In this document: one piece after another, positions 1-11,858 of the stretch
How positions within the stretch are numbered: the stretch's first letter is position 1
How the letters are laid out: the number at the start of each line of letters is the position of its first letter
NCBI GenBank assembly: GCA_950022295.1
Contig: OX465599.1
Coordinates: 282,617,501-282,681,500 of the forward strand
Direction: 5' to 3'
Source: Bromus sterilis
Lineage: Eukaryota; Streptophyta; Magnoliopsida; Poales; Poaceae
DNA length: 64,000 bases
Notes under the pieces: generated by a model
The model's database searches: none
Told to the model about the DNA's origin: nothing
What the model saw: only the letters and a program-made list of their open reading frames with translations
Program-made: the position numbers and the translations under genes

Positions 1-54
1 CACATATGATCTAGACCTAAACATGCATCTAATCAAGGATCGCTCTGATACCAC
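1..54 (-). mobile_element. Copia element, start of internal domain with primer-binding site
   Basis: This is the extreme 5' end of the internal region of the copia element whose 5' LTR follows at 55-2180. Read on the minus strand, GTGGTATCAGAGC (42-54) lies directly beside the LTR end and matches the usual primer-binding site for initiator methionine tRNA. The rest of the element lies left of the window, so no coding region can be judged. Confidence 0.85.
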
Positions 55-2180
55 TGTTGGGAAACGTAGCAGAAAACAAAAATTTTGGCCTACGAGTCAA
101 GAACCCAAGATCATCCAAGAAGATTGCATACAAGGTTTTAGGTCATGGCTCACCAAACGATGTAGCGGAAGTAGAGTTGGTGAAGCTCGTGGACGTAGTG
201 GAAGTAGATCTCACAAGGTCTCCCACGAACAGTGCCTCGATCAATCCCACGAACAAGTCCCGCGATCTAGTCCCACGGACAAGTCCCATGAACAAGCTCC
301 TCGAACAAGGGTCGAAGGTACGACCCCTCCATTAGTATCCACACATCCCGTAGCAGCAATCCAGCAGCGCTCCGCCGTCCAGAGATGAACGCCACCGAGA
401 AAACTAGAGGGAGAAAACCCTAACGGATTCCGATCTAGAACAGCGTCTAAATCGGGGTCTAATTGTGGAGCAACGGGGTTTAGAGGAGGGAGGGTGGCGC
501 ATAGGCCTTGGGGATTGATTGTCTGTGTCTTTCCCCACCCTTGGCTCACCTTATATAGGTGGCCAAGGGGCCTAGGGCGCAGCTCAAGGAGGTTTGGGAG
601 TCCAACTTGGACTCCCAAGCCTTCCAAACCTACACATACCTTCCCACCGGAAACCTTCCATAATGGTATTTGGAAATCCCACCTGGAGGATCTCCCACCC
701 CTTTTTGGTGCGCCCCCACCACTTGGCCGGCCAGGGCAGCCTAGGTGGCTTGCCCCCCAAGGCCAGGGGCGCAGGGCAGTGGGTGGTACTGCCCGGAACC
801 TTCCGGAACCTTCTAGAAGCTTCCAGGACCTTCCGGGACCTACCGGGACTGTTTCGGGACATTCCGGACACTTTTGGAGCACTTCCAATACCTTCCGGAA
901 CCTCTAACGAATGTTCCGGAGCCATCTAAATGGGTTTAGGAGCCATCCGGGCAAAGGTTATTATGTCCGGTGAACACAAAATATTGTTTAAGCTGTCCAC
1001 CGATCACCGAAACTATTCCGGTTGATCGTAAACTTTCCCATTACCATTTTCATATGTTCCGGAACCACCTGGGACTACTCCAGAGTGATCCGGACATATC
1101 CTTAAATACCCAAAACTACTTTTGGTGCCCTTATGAACTATTTCATAAATCCCCGGAACTACTTCCGGTACCCGTATGAACTATTCTGCTTTGCTTCCAC
1201 TAAACCTTCTACCATACTAGTATTCTAACAGACTACTGCTCGTTAAGTGTGTGACCCAATAGGTTCGGTATAATGCGGACATGACTCAGAACATCTTCCG
1301 GACATAGGTCAACAGCCTTTTGTCAATAGCCAATAATCAACAGCGGAGCCATGGACACCCATGTTGACTCCCGCACATACACGAAGAAACTTCGAGTGAA
1401 CCATTATGTTTAGTCATGTACCATTCCCTTTGCTTCGCGATATATGACAAAGTTAGAGGAGAGAAGTTTGGCACCCATGTGTAACAACTTTTGAACACAA
1501 GCCACTCGTTATCCTCTTTGCTCGTTTGTCCCTTTTCTCGTTATCGTATTCCGGTATCCCCGTGACTGAATCACAATGCGTCTGGCCAGACTATAATGGA
1601 TACCGTCATACCGAGTGGGCCCGAAGTGAATATCTTCTTCATCGTGAAGGAGCAAATCCCATTCTTGAACTATCACAGTCACTAGCCACACCATCTGACA
1701 TACCTAGAACTTATTTTACTACTTCCCATTTACGGGAGGATTCATCTAAGAACCAAAGCATGTCTTCCTGTGTGAAGCAACTTGATACTCTCATGGTCCA
1801 AGGAATTACGTATATGAAAACATTTCATGATATGACTTATAACGTTGTTAAGATGTGATCGCTAAGTATATCATTCAATACTGGGGTCGGTTCAACATCA
1901 TTGTTCTGCTAACAATATGTTCCCATTGCTACTGACATCCTTGTTACAAGAACAATGTCCATGATTAAGAAAACGTAATCATCAGTTAGCACATGAGCTG
2001 GTCTTAGAGGCTAAACCAGGAACTCTTGGTGTTTACATTTCCACACATGCAAGTGAGTTTTCTTCTGAATCTCATAGTCAGGGTCATTGCAATTATAGCA
2101 CAGAAATATAAACATTAATTACGAACGTGGAAATATATATAATAACATTTTATTATTGCCTCTAGGGCATATTTCCAACA
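55..2180 (-). mobile_element. Angela/BARE1/WIS-type copia 5' LTR
   Basis: On the minus strand this block starts TGTTGGAAATATGCCC (ending at 2180) and ends in CCCAACA at 55, next to a methionine-tRNA primer site. Both ends are typical of the Angela/BARE1/WIS copia group of Triticeae. The length of about 2.1 kb is slightly longer than usual for the group. A run of short CCGGAAC/CCGGGAC units lies around 795-910. The LTR interrupts an Athila-type gypsy LTR: sequence from 2181 continues that LTR in mid-course, matching the homologous place near 7605. The left-hand target duplication is off-window, so only the right flank (ATAGC) is visible. The name is from recognition, not a search. Confidence 0.85.
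549..560 (-). promoter_or_regulatory. TATA box of the copia LTR
   Basis: The minus strand reads ACCTATATAAGG here, a good TATA box about 1.6 kb into the LTR and about 500 bp from its 3' end. That is a normal position for the promoter driving the genomic transcript of a BARE1-like element. Confidence 0.55.
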
Positions 2181-3555
2181 ATAGCAACTTGAAAGTAAAT
2201 GCAGAAAAGTAAATATAGCTTGGAAACAATAATGAGGATATGGATCGGGATACGTGATGTTCGCTAGTGATGTCTCTCTCCCAAAAGACGATAAAAATGT
2301 TGTGCGAGGTAAACAAATTACAGAAAGGCAATTGACAGGATTATGAACGCACCGCAATGCTAACTATGCTACAAAAGAAAGGAAGAGGTTCAAAAGCACG
2401 GGCAGTACACCAAAGTAAGTAGACCGAAATCCATCTGCATCTACTACTAATCATCCACCTTGAGATATCTATCCAGAACATCTCGCTGGTATTAAGTTGC
2501 GAGCCCCACCCAAAGTGTAAACCCAAAGCAACAGAGAACTGCATTAAAAAGAACTTTGCGTAAAGTAAACAATCCTTGTAACCGTGGTTACAAGCACCGT
2601 TGTTTTCCCCCTTGTGGCAACATCACATCCCCTAGACTCATGTTTCTGTCACTCAAGCATGTCATCGGGGAGGCATGAACCCACAATCTAGCACAACGCT
2701 CCCTCTTGGAGTCACTACCTACTACTTGGCCAGAGCAATAAACAACAACGGAGATCATGCAAGAATTACTTAGGAACAAAAATATAAGAGATAAAAACCA
2801 AATATATTACTCTATCACAATCTGAACATAATCTCATAATCCATCAGATCCGATCAAACTCAACATAGCAATACAGAAATATTACAAAGGTGCCTCGATC
2901 ATGTAGGGCAGCTCACGAGGTCTAAACAATGAAGATCAAAGAGGGGAGGAGAACATCACATAGCTACTGATCACGGACCCATGGTCCAAGGAAAACTACT
3001 CACGGGACATCCGGGGAGCATCCATGGTGGAGAGGAGACTCCCGGAGGTCAATCCTCCCTCCGGCAGGGTGCCGGGAAGAGTTCTTCTGGTGCTCCCGAT
3101 CTTGGAAGCGCGGCGGCGGAGGAACAGAGGCGAGTTCCGGAATAGGGTTCTGCTTTTGGAGTTTTCCCGTGACGGGGGATAAATAGGCGAAGGGGGGAAG
3201 CCAGAGGTGGACCAGGGGCCCCAAGCGCCCCCCTGGCGCGGCCAGGGGTGGGGCCGCGTCGGGTGGCCGCCTGGGCCCCCCTAGCCCCCCTCCGGCCTCT
3301 CCCGGGCTTTTCTCGAAGCTTCCATCACGCTGATTTTTTTATCTGAATTTTCCCGAATTTTTCTGGCACTTTTTATATGGGGGAAAACTGAAATAGAAAA
3401 ACAGCAGAAAACAGGAACTGACACTGGGGTGCACTGAGTTAATAGGTTAGTCCAAATATGATCAAAAATCTATGAAAGTGTATCTAGATCATAGCAATAT
3501 CACACAAAACATGCATGGAGCAAGCAGAAAATATAGATACGTTTTGGACGTATCA
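2181..3555 (-). mobile_element. Athila-lineage gypsy LTR (LTR 1 of a tandem array), left part displaced
   Basis: This minus-strand LTR starts (at 3555) with TGATACGTCCAAAACG and runs left until it is broken by the copia insertion at 2180. It is homologous along its length to the LTRs at 7340-8944, 11859-13620, 56230-57836 and 61896-63513. Its GC-rich segment near 3010-3310 is closest to the LTRs of the 56230-63513 element. It is followed not by the usual polypurine tract but directly by internal sequence that starts about 1.1 kb into the 3' untranslated region of the related element, so a deletion has removed the LTR-proximal part. Confidence 0.85.
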
Positions 3556-5138
3556 ACCAACTCTCGGAGTGAGAAGAAGGCAATGCACGGCACGGGAGAG
3601 GCTAGAAAAATATGGGAAGGTGGAAGTGTCAACTTTGAATACTTACATTAGTCCGAAGAACTCGTGCACTTATTATCGGTAACTCTCAATCTAATAAGGA
3701 GGTTCACAAAGAGACAAGTACCTCGAGGAGGAGTGTATGGGGGTTTGGTTATCCTTGCGCATCCTCGACTCATGGTACGTGAGTGTACTCTAATATTCGA
3801 TCCCTCCAAAGATTAGTGATCCATCTAGTAGCTAGAGTTCTCAACTGGTTTTGTAGGTTTTGAAAATGAACACGGATTGCCCAAAATACGACACCTATCA
3901 CTAATAGGCTAGATCTCTTGACACCAAAAGTTCAAACATTACTCACAACAATACCTCAAAACTATTGCAAGTTACTACTAGAATTAAATAGCAACCTCAA
4001 TTACCTACTTTCAAGACAAGACACAACTCAGTGCAACAACCAACTCTCTTTAACAAGATAAACATGAAAACTAAAACGAGTTCCAGCAACAGACTAAACA
4101 AAAGCCAAGGCTCTTGCTAAAGACAAACTAGGACTAAAACTAAACATGGCAGTAGCTACGAAAAGATAAAGAACACACAACAGCAAAAAGATAGGCAGGA
4201 AAAATCCTATGATGTGTTCTAGATTTTGAAAGTGGAGCGTGTTTCTCTCCCACACAAAGTAAGAAGGGATCTAACTTGTTATGAACAGCAAGAAAAGCTA
4301 AAGAAAACTAAAAATAAAACCTAAGAGCGAGACGCTCCAAGCATAGCAAATAGCGCATGAAGTGATAAAAATATAGTGAGACGAAGGACGAACTGATGAT
4401 TGTTGATGGAGAAGGGGATGCACGGGGGCGTCCCCAAGCTTAGACGCTTGAGTCTCCTCGAATATTTATTGGGGATGCATGGGGGCATCCCCAAGCTTGA
4501 GCGCTTGACACTCCTGGATCTTCTTTCATCATCTTCCATCGCACACTTGAAAACTCCCTTCATACACAACTCATCATAAGCTGATTAGAGAGGTTAGTAC
4601 CCTTAATAAAATAATTTTTCCCCACTGGATATAAAGATATTCTTGAATAGCTACTGTTTATCAAGAGTGCCAAAAGGTTTTTGCAAAGAAAAAGCAAGCT
4701 TAAGGTTTGCAAAAGTGAAGAGAGGCAAAATGTGGCAGAATCTGTGAAAAACAGAACAGCGGATAGTAAAGAATTTTTTAGGGGCACTTCTGCAACTCAA
4801 ATAAAAAAACTCAGAACATACGAAAGTTTCACAATTGTATAGAGCACGCTGTCAAAACAATTCAGATTAAAAAAGATGATTTGGTGATTTGATTCGAATT
4901 TTTCTGTCAAGGGACAGAATCTGTTTTCTGGACAACATGTCATAACTTTTGCTTCCCTTATCATCAGAGGCTATAACTTGGCACAAAGCTGAAAAATAAA
5001 GATACAATGATGTTGCTACAGTAGTGAAAAACATCAAGACACAACAAAAGAAAAAAGAAAAACCTAAATTCGTTGCGGCCTGCCTCCCGAAAGCGCTTTC
5101 TTTTATGCCTTTAAGCTAGGCATGATGCAAAAGAAGAA
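3556..5138 (-). other. 3' untranslated region of gypsy internal region A
   Basis: This non-coding stretch separates the gag-protease stop codon (5139) from LTR 1. It is homologous to 58977-60540 and, reversed, to 48590-50120. Two hairpins with GGGGATGC/GCATCCCC-type stems lie at 4414-4435 and 4469-4494. Each is followed on the plus strand by CCCCAAGCTT, which resembles the family's polypurine tract. No other coding sequence is evident. Confidence 0.75.
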
Positions 5139-7175
5139 TCAAGTTTTATCAAGAGAAAGAGAATAACTAGCCCGAGTAACGGACTCAAAAGGTAACTTGA
5201 TTTTCTTTCTAGGGAAGTGTTCCATCCCCTTTTTGAATGGGAATTGTAATTTTATATTCCCCTCTTTCATGTCAATAACCGCACCAACGGTGCGAAGAAA
5301 AGGACGTCCCAAAATAATTGGACACAAAGGTTCACACTCTATATCCATAACAATAAAATCAACGGGAACATAGTTGTCATTGACAATGATAATAACATCG
5401 TCGATCTTCCCCAAAGGTTTCTTTACGGAAGAATCAACAAGACGAACACCAAAATAACAAGGCTCAAAGGGCTTCAATTCAAACATATCAACTATTCTTT
5501 TGGGCATAACGGAGGTACTAACTCCAACATCACATAAAGCATAGCAAGAGAAGTTATTTAATTTAATTTTGATCATAGGGTCCCAACCATCATCTAGCTT
5601 CCTAGGTATGGAGGCTTCTACTCTAAGCTTCTCCTCCCTAGCTTTGATGAGAGCATTTGTGATATGCTCCGTGAAGGCAAGATTAAGTGTGCTAGTGCTG
5701 GGGTCTCTAGACATTTTGTGTAGCAAGCTAATAACTTCTGAGAGGGTGCAACTATCAAAATCAATATCACTACTATCAAAGGTGGTAGTAGTGTCGTCTA
5801 GGCTCACTTGTTTGAAACCCTCTATGTTCATAGGAGTTTCTTCATCTTTGGTTGAGGTATTAGCATCACCATTAATAGGTCCAACGGGACTAGGAGTGCA
5901 TTGGGTGCTAATAGTTTGGGTGTCCTCAACAATTTGGATAGTGGCAACTGTGTGGTGTGTAGGAAGGCTCTTAATTCTATCCTCTTCCTCTTTTTCTATA
6001 GCCCACCTTTCTTTAAGTTTAGCCATCATCCTAATATTTTCATTAATTTGTAATTGGATAGCATTAATATGAGTGGCCTTATTTTCCTCAAGGGGAGAGG
6101 TTCTAATTTTAAGCATCTCAATATGAAGGGCTAAGCTTTCTACCTTCAAAGAGAGATTATCTAATTTAGCTAATTTCTCCTCTACATTTTTGTTGAAGGC
6201 TTTTTGGGTAGTGATAAAGTCTCTAAGCATGTTTTCCAATTCAGAAGAGGGGTTCTTGTTGCTAGGGTAGGTGTTGTTGTTCCCGTAGTTGGATGGAAAC
6301 GGTTTAGGATTGCTAGCAAAATTACCCCTATAAGCATTGTTGTTGAAGTTGTTTCTAGCAATAAAGTTCACATCTACTTGTTCTTGGGCAACCAAAGGAT
6401 TTAAAGGGACATCATGAGGATCAATAGAGGGTTTCTTGGTAAGTAGAGACATAATTAAGTCAACTTTTTCATTGAGGGAGGTAATTTCCTCGACAGAGTT
6501 TACCTTCCTACCTGTTGGAGCGCGTTCGGTGTGCCATTGGGAATAATTGGTCATCATCTCATCGAGAAGCTTCGTGGCAGCACCAAGTGTAGTTGACATA
6601 AAGGTTCCTCCCGCGGCCGAATCTAACAGGTTCCGCGAGGTAAAGTTCAAGTCTGCATAAAAAGTCTGGATAACCATCCAGGTAGTCAAACCATGTGTAG
6701 GGCATTTCTTAACAAGAGATTTCATTCGTTCCAAAGCTTGGGCAACGTGTTCATTATCCAATTTCTTAAAATTCATAATGTTACTCCTTAATTGGATAAT
6801 TTTAGCAGGTGGGTAGTACTTCCCTATAAAAGCATCTTTGCACTTGTCCCAAGAATCTATGCTATTCCTAGGCAAAGATTGAAACCAGATTTTAGCGTCT
6901 CCCCTTAAAGAGAAAGGAAAGAGCTTGAGCTTAACAATATCACCTTCTACTTCTTTATACTTTTGCATATCACATAATTCCACAAAATTGTTGAAGTGTA
7001 AAGCAGCATCATCTCCAGCACTAGAGAATTGATCTCTCATAACAAGGTTTAGCAAGGCAGGTTTAATTTCATAAGAGGTAGTTGAAGTGGCAGGTGTGGC
7101 AATGGGGGTGCAGATAAAGTCTTGGTTGTTGTGACTAGTGAAGTCACACAACTTGGTGTTTTCAGTGGAACCCAT
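5139..7175 (-). CDS. Gag-protease polyprotein of non-autonomous Athila-lineage element A
   Basis: An uninterrupted 678-aa ORF encoding a retrotransposon capsid (Gag) protein fused to an aspartic protease. The start MGSTENTKLCDF was chosen because the same start context is kept in the copy at 11695; an upstream in-frame ATG at 7226 would add 17 residues. Gag occupies about residues 40-220 (motifs FPFSLRGDAKIWF, KKCPTHGL and FYADLNFTSRNLLD). A lysine/glutamate-rich linker follows. A retropepsin-like domain begins near residue 544, with CDVGVS as the likely active site (Asp549) and PIILGRPFL downstream. No zinc knuckle, reverse transcriptase or integrase follows, so the element cannot copy itself alone. 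The intact frame suggests selection or youth. Lineage is by protein resemblance. Confidence 0.85.
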   Translation of the reverse strand: MGSTENTKLCDFTSHNNQDFICTPIATPATSTTSYEIKPALLNLVMRDQFSSAGDDAALHFNNFVELCDMQKYKEVEGDIVKLKLFPFSLRGDAKIWFQSLPRNSIDSWDKCKDAFIGKYYPPAKIIQLRSNIMNFKKLDNEHVAQALERMKSLVKKCPTHGLTTWMVIQTFYADLNFTSRNLLDSAAGGTFMSTTLGAATKLLDEMMTNYSQWHTERAPTGRKVNSVEEITSLNEKVDLIMSLLTKKPSIDPHDVPLNPLVAQEQVDVNFIARNNFNNNAYRGNFASNPKPFPSNYGNNNTYPSNKNPSSELENMLRDFITTQKAFNKNVEEKLAKLDNLSLKVESLALHIEMLKIRTSPLEENKATHINAIQLQINENIRMMAKLKERWAIEKEEEDRIKSLPTHHTVATIQIVEDTQTISTQCTPSPVGPINGDANTSTKDEETPMNIEGFKQVSLDDTTTTFDSSDIDFDSCTLSEVISLLHKMSRDPSTSTLNLAFTEHITNALIKAREEKLRVEASIPRKLDDGWDPMIKIKLNNFSCYALCDVGVSTSVMPKRIVDMFELKPFEPCYFGVRLVDSSVKKPLGKIDDVIIIVNDNYVPVDFIVMDIECEPLCPIILGRPFLRTVGAVIDMKEGNIKLQFPFKKGMEHFPRKKIKLPFESVTRASYSLSLDKT

Positions 7176-7310
7176 AGTAGCAGCAAGTGTGGCAGATTTT
7201 TCTGTGATTTTTGATATAAGACACAAAGATAAAAACGGAAAGGTAAACTAACAAGACTAAAAAACAAAGGTAAAGGGTAGTGTGCAACTCCCCTATCTTA
7301 GCACTCGGAG

Positions 7311-7328
7311 TCCCCGGCAACCGCGCCA
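7311..7328 (-). promoter_or_regulatory. Primer-binding site of element A
   Basis: The minus strand reads TGGCGCGGTTGCCGGGGA, 11 bp inside the LTR end. This is the aspartate-tRNA-type site usual in Athila elements, with one mismatch (CGCGG for CGCCG) against the copies at 11830 and 47518. Confidence 0.75.
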
Positions 7329-7339
7329 GAAATTTGGCT

Positions 7340-8944
7340 TGATGTGCGAGGTAATGATAGTGATTTCTCGCCCTTCGTTGGTGAGCCCCAAGTGGAAGGC
7401 GTGATGTAGCACAGCAGCAAATTTCCCTCAGTAAAGATACCAAGGTTTGTCTCCAGTAGGACTCCGGAGATGATAAGTAGGTGTCAGCGGCGCAACTGAC
7501 GCGGACCTGCACACAGACACAAATAACTTTGTTCCCAACGAAGTTCAGAGAGGTCGTCAATCTCTCCGGTCTTGTTGTTCACAAAGGATCAAACACAAGG
7601 GATAATGATAGCAACTGAAAGTAAAGCAGAAAAGTAAATGAGCGTGTAAACAGTAATGAGGATATGGACTGGGATACGTGATTTTCACTAGTGATGTCTC
7701 TCTCCCAAAATACGATAAAACTGCTATGCGAGGTGAACAAATTACAGAAGGGCAATTGACAGGATTATGAACGCACTGCAATGCTAGCTATGCTACAAAA
7801 GAAAGGAAGAGGCTCAAAAGCACGGGCAGTACGCCAAAATAAGTAGACCGAAATCCAACTGCATCTACTACTAATCACCCACCTTGAGATATCTATCCAG
7901 AACATCTCGCTGGTATTAAGTTGCGAGCCCCACCCAAAGTGTAAACCCAAAGCAACAGACAACTGCATTAAAAAGCACTTTGCGTAAAGTAAATAATCCT
8001 TGCAACCGCTGTTACAAGCACCGTTGTTTTCCCCCTTGTGGCAACAACACATCCCCTAGACTCATGTTTCTGTCACTCAAGCGTGTCATCGGGGGGCATG
8101 AACGCACAATCGAGCATAACGTTCCCTCTTGGGGTTACTACCTACTACTTGGCCTAAGCAATAAATAGCAACGGAGAACATGCAAGTATTACTTAGGAAC
8201 AAAAATATAAGAGATAAGAACCAAATATATTACTCAATCACAATCTGAACATAATCTCATAATCCATCAGATCCCATCAAACTCAACATAGCAATAGCAG
8301 AAAGATTACAAAAGTGCCTCGATCATGTAGGGCAGCTCACGAGGTCTAAACCATGAAGAACAAAGAGGGGAGGAGAACATCACATAGCTACTGATCACGG
8401 ACCCATGGTCCAAGGAAAACTACTCACGAGACATCCGGGAAGCATCCATGGTGGAGAGGAGACTCCCGGAGGTTGGCCCTCCCTCCGGCAGGGTGCCGCG
8501 GCGGCGGCGGAACAGAGGCGAGATCGCGAAGAAGGGTTCTGTTCTCGGAAGTTTCCCGTGACGGAGAATATATAGGCGAAGGAGGGCAGCCAGGGGAGCC
8601 ACCAGGGGTCCAGGCGCCCCCCTGGCTCGGCCAAGCCCTAGGGCGCGCCACCAGGGCGCCTGGGCCCCAGGTGGTGGCCCTCTGGCCCCACCCAGGTTCT
8701 TCCGGAAGGTTCCTTCACGCTGATTTTTTATCTGAATTTTCCCGAATTTTTGGAGCACTTTTTATATGGGGGAAAACTGGAATAGAAAAACAGCAGAAAA
8801 CAGGAACTGGCACTGTGGTGCACTGAGTTAATAGGTTAGTCCAAATATGATCAAAAGTGTATGAAAGTGTATCTAGATCATAGCAATATCACACAAAACA
8901 TGCATGGAGCAAGCAGAAATTATAGATACGTTTTGGACGTATCA
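7340..8944 (-). mobile_element. Athila-lineage gypsy LTR 2, shared by two internal regions
   Basis: This is a complete LTR of 1605 bp with TG...CA ends: TGATGTGCGAG at the left and TGATACGTCC on the minus strand at 8944. On its left lies a primer-binding site (5' LTR of internal A). On its right lies a polypurine-like end (3' LTR of internal B). It therefore serves both elements. A TATA box (CCTATATATTC on the minus strand) lies near 8566. Compared with LTR 1 and LTR 3 it lacks about 35 bp of the segment following GGCAGGGTGCCG near 8500. Confidence 0.9.
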
Positions 8945-9662
8945 GGCATCCCCAAGCTTAGATGCTTGAGTCTCCTTGAATATTTCTTGGGGATGCATGG
9001 GGGCATACCCAAGCATGAGCGCTTGACACTCCTGAATCTTCTTTCATCATCTTCCCTGGCACACTTGAAAACTCCCTTCATCCATAACTCATCATAATAT
9101 GATTAGCGAGGTTAGTACCCATAATAAAATAAATTTTCCCTTACTGGAAATAAGAATATTCTTCAAGATCTACTGTTTCTCAAGATTGCAAAAAAGTTTT
9201 TGCAAAGAAAAAGAAAGCTTAAGGTTTGCAAAACGAAGAAAAGGCAAAACAGGACAGAATCTTTGAAAAACAGACCAGCAGGTAGTAAAGAATTTTATAG
9301 GGATACTTCTGCAACTCAAATCAAAAAACTCAGAACATACGGAAGTTCCGTAATTGTATAGAGCACGTTGTGTAAACAATTCAGCTCAAAAAGATGAACT
9401 GGGATTTTTCTGTGATTTTTCTAGTCACGAGGACAGAATCTGTTTTCTGGACAACATGTCACAACTTTCACTTCCCTTGTCATATGAGGCTATAAATGGC
9501 ACAAAGCTTGAAAAGTAAAGATACAATGATGTTGCTACAGTAGTAACAATCATCAAGACCACTAAAAACAGAATAAAAACAAAAAGGAAATCCTAAATTC
9601 GTTGCGGTCTACCTCCTGAAAGCGCTTCTTTAAAGCCATTAGCTAGGCTTAATGCAAATCGA
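8945..9662 (-). other. 3' untranslated region of gypsy internal region B, shortened
   Basis: This region is homologous to 4430-5138. It begins immediately beside the LTR at what is, in copy A, an internal polypurine-like repeat (CATCCCCAAGCTTA), so all sequence between that repeat and the LTR has been lost. One hairpin (TTGGGGATGC stem, one mismatch) remains at 8987-9012. No coding sequence is seen. Confidence 0.7.
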
Positions 9663-11695
9663 TCAAGTCTTTTCAAGAAAATAACTAGCCCGTGTGACGG
9701 ACTCAAAAGGCAACTTAATATTTTTCCTAGGGAAGTGTTCCATCCCTTTCTTGAGAGGGAATTGGAATTTAATAATCCCTTCTTTCATATCAATAATAGC
9801 ACCCACGGTGCAAAGAAAAGGACGTCCCAAAATAATTGGACAAGAAGGTTCACATTCAATGTCCATAATAGTAAAATCAACGGGAACATAATTGTCATTG
9901 ATAATGATAAGAACATCATCGATCTTCCCCAAAGGTTTCTTTACGGAAGAGTCAACAAGACGAACACCAAAAGAACAAGGATCAAAAGGTTTTAATTCAA
10001 ATATATCATACAATCTTTTGGGCATAACGGAGGTACTAGCTCCAACATCACATAAAGCATAGCAATAAAAGTTATTCAACTTAATTTTAATCATAGGATC
10101 CCAACCATCTTCTAGCTTTATAGGTATGGAGGCTTCTACCCTAAGCTACTCCTCCCTAACTTTGATGAGAGCATTAGTGATATGCTCCGTGAAGGCAAGA
10201 TTAAGTGTGCTATTGTGGGGGTCTCTAGACATCTTGTGAAGGAAACGAATAACTTCAGAAAGGGTGCAATTATCAAAATCAAGGTCACTACTATCAAGTA
10301 AAGTGGTAGTGGTGTCCTGTAGGCTCACTTGTTTGGTAGCTTCTATAGTCATAGGAATTTCTTCTTCTACGGTTGAGGTCATAACATCACCATTAATAGG
10401 TCCTATGGGACTAGGGGTGCATTGGGTGATAAGAGTTTGGATATCCTCAACCACTTGGATAGTAGCAATGGTATGGTGTGTTGGAAGGCTCTTAATTCTA
10501 TCTTCTTCCTCCTTTTCTCTAGCCCATCTCTCTTTGATTTTAGCCATCATCCTAATGTTTTCATTAATTTGCACTTGGATAGCATTCATAGGAGTGACCT
10601 TACTCTCCTCAAGAGGATAAGTTCTAATTTTAAGCAATTCTACTTCATTGGCTAAATTTTCTACCTTCGACGAGAGGTTATCTAATTTGTCTATTTTTTC
10701 CTCTACACTCTTGTTGAAGGCTTTTTGGGTAGTGATAAAGTCTTTAAGCATACTCTCTAATTCAGAAGTGGAGTTTTTTGTGCTAGGATAAGTGTTGTTG
10801 TTCCCATAGTTGGAGGGGAACGGTCTAGGGTTGCTACCAAAATTACTCCTATAAGCATTGTTGTTGAAGTTGTTTCTAGAGATAAATTTCACATCTACTT
10901 GATCTTGAGCAATCAAAGAATTTAAAGGAACATCATGAGGATCAATAGGAGATTGCTTGGTAAGTAGAGACATAATCAAGTCAACTTTTACATTTAGGGA
11001 GGAGATCTCCTAGACAGAGTTTACCTTCCTACCTGTTGGAGCTCTTTCGGTGTGGCATTGGGAATAGTTGTTCATCATCTCATCGAAAAGTTTTGTGGCA
11101 GCACCAAGTGTAGTTGACATAAAGGTTCCTCCCGCGGCCGAATCTAGCAAGTTCCGTGAGGTAAAGTTCAAGCCTGCATAAAAAGTTTGGATAACCATCC
11201 AAGTAGTCAAACCATGCGTAGGGCAATTCTTAACAAGAGATTTCATGTGTTCCCAAGCTTGGGCAACGTGTTCATTATCCAATTGCTTAAAATTCATAAT
11301 ATAGCTCCTCAATTGGATAATCTTAGCAGGGGGTACTACTTCCCAATAAAAGCATCCTTGCACTTATCCCAAGAATCTATGCTATTCCTAGGCAAGGATT
11401 GAAACCAGATTTTAGCTCCTTCTCCCAAGGAGAAAGGAAAAAGCTTAAGCTTAACAATATCACCATCTACTTCTTTGTACTTTTGCATATCAAAAAGCTC
11501 AATAAAATTATTTAAGTGCAAAGCAGCATCATCTCTAGCACAGGAGAATTGATCTTTCATAATAAGGTTCAACAAAGCAGGTTTAATCTCATAAGAAGGT
11601 GCTGAAGTAGCTGGTGTAGCAATAGGTGTGCAGATAAAGTCACTGTTGTTGTGACTAGTGAAGTCACACAACTTGGTGTTCTCGGAGGAACCCAT
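9663..11695 (-). pseudogene. Broken gag-protease of Athila-lineage element B
   Basis: This is the homologue of the intact 678-aa ORF at 5139-7175, starting at the same MGSSENTKLCDF context. Three lesions disable it: a frameshift near 11335 (after DAFIGK), a nonsense codon near 11010 (the Glu after VNSV became a stop) and a nonsense codon at 10146 (the Lys after REE became a stop). The protease segment (9663-10094) keeps CDVGAS and PIILGRPFL. As in copy A, no polymerase or integrase is present. Confidence 0.85.
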
Positions 11696-11829
11696 AGTAG
11701 CAGCAAGCAAGATAACTATTTTTTGATTTTTGATAAATAAAACTAAAGCAAAAACTGAAAGGTAAACTAACAAGACTAAAAAGCAAAGATAAAAGATAGT
11801 GTGCAACTCCCCTATCTTGAAGAGTGGAG

Positions 11830-11847
11830 TCCCCGGCAACGGCGCCA
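11830..11847 (-). promoter_or_regulatory. Primer-binding site of element B
   Basis: The minus strand reads TGGCGCCGTTGCCGGGGA beside LTR 3, the unmutated aspartate-tRNA-type site of the family. Confidence 0.8.
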
Positions 11848-11858
11848 GAAATTGCTTT

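Noticed and set aside
494..929. Overlapping 110-215 codon ORFs on both strands at the left end
   Set aside because: They lie in the copia LTR and reflect the repeated CCGGAAC/CCGGGAC units.
5569..6072. Plus-strand ORF of 167 codons
   Set aside because: It is the antisense shadow of the gag-protease ORF, with no recognisable domains.
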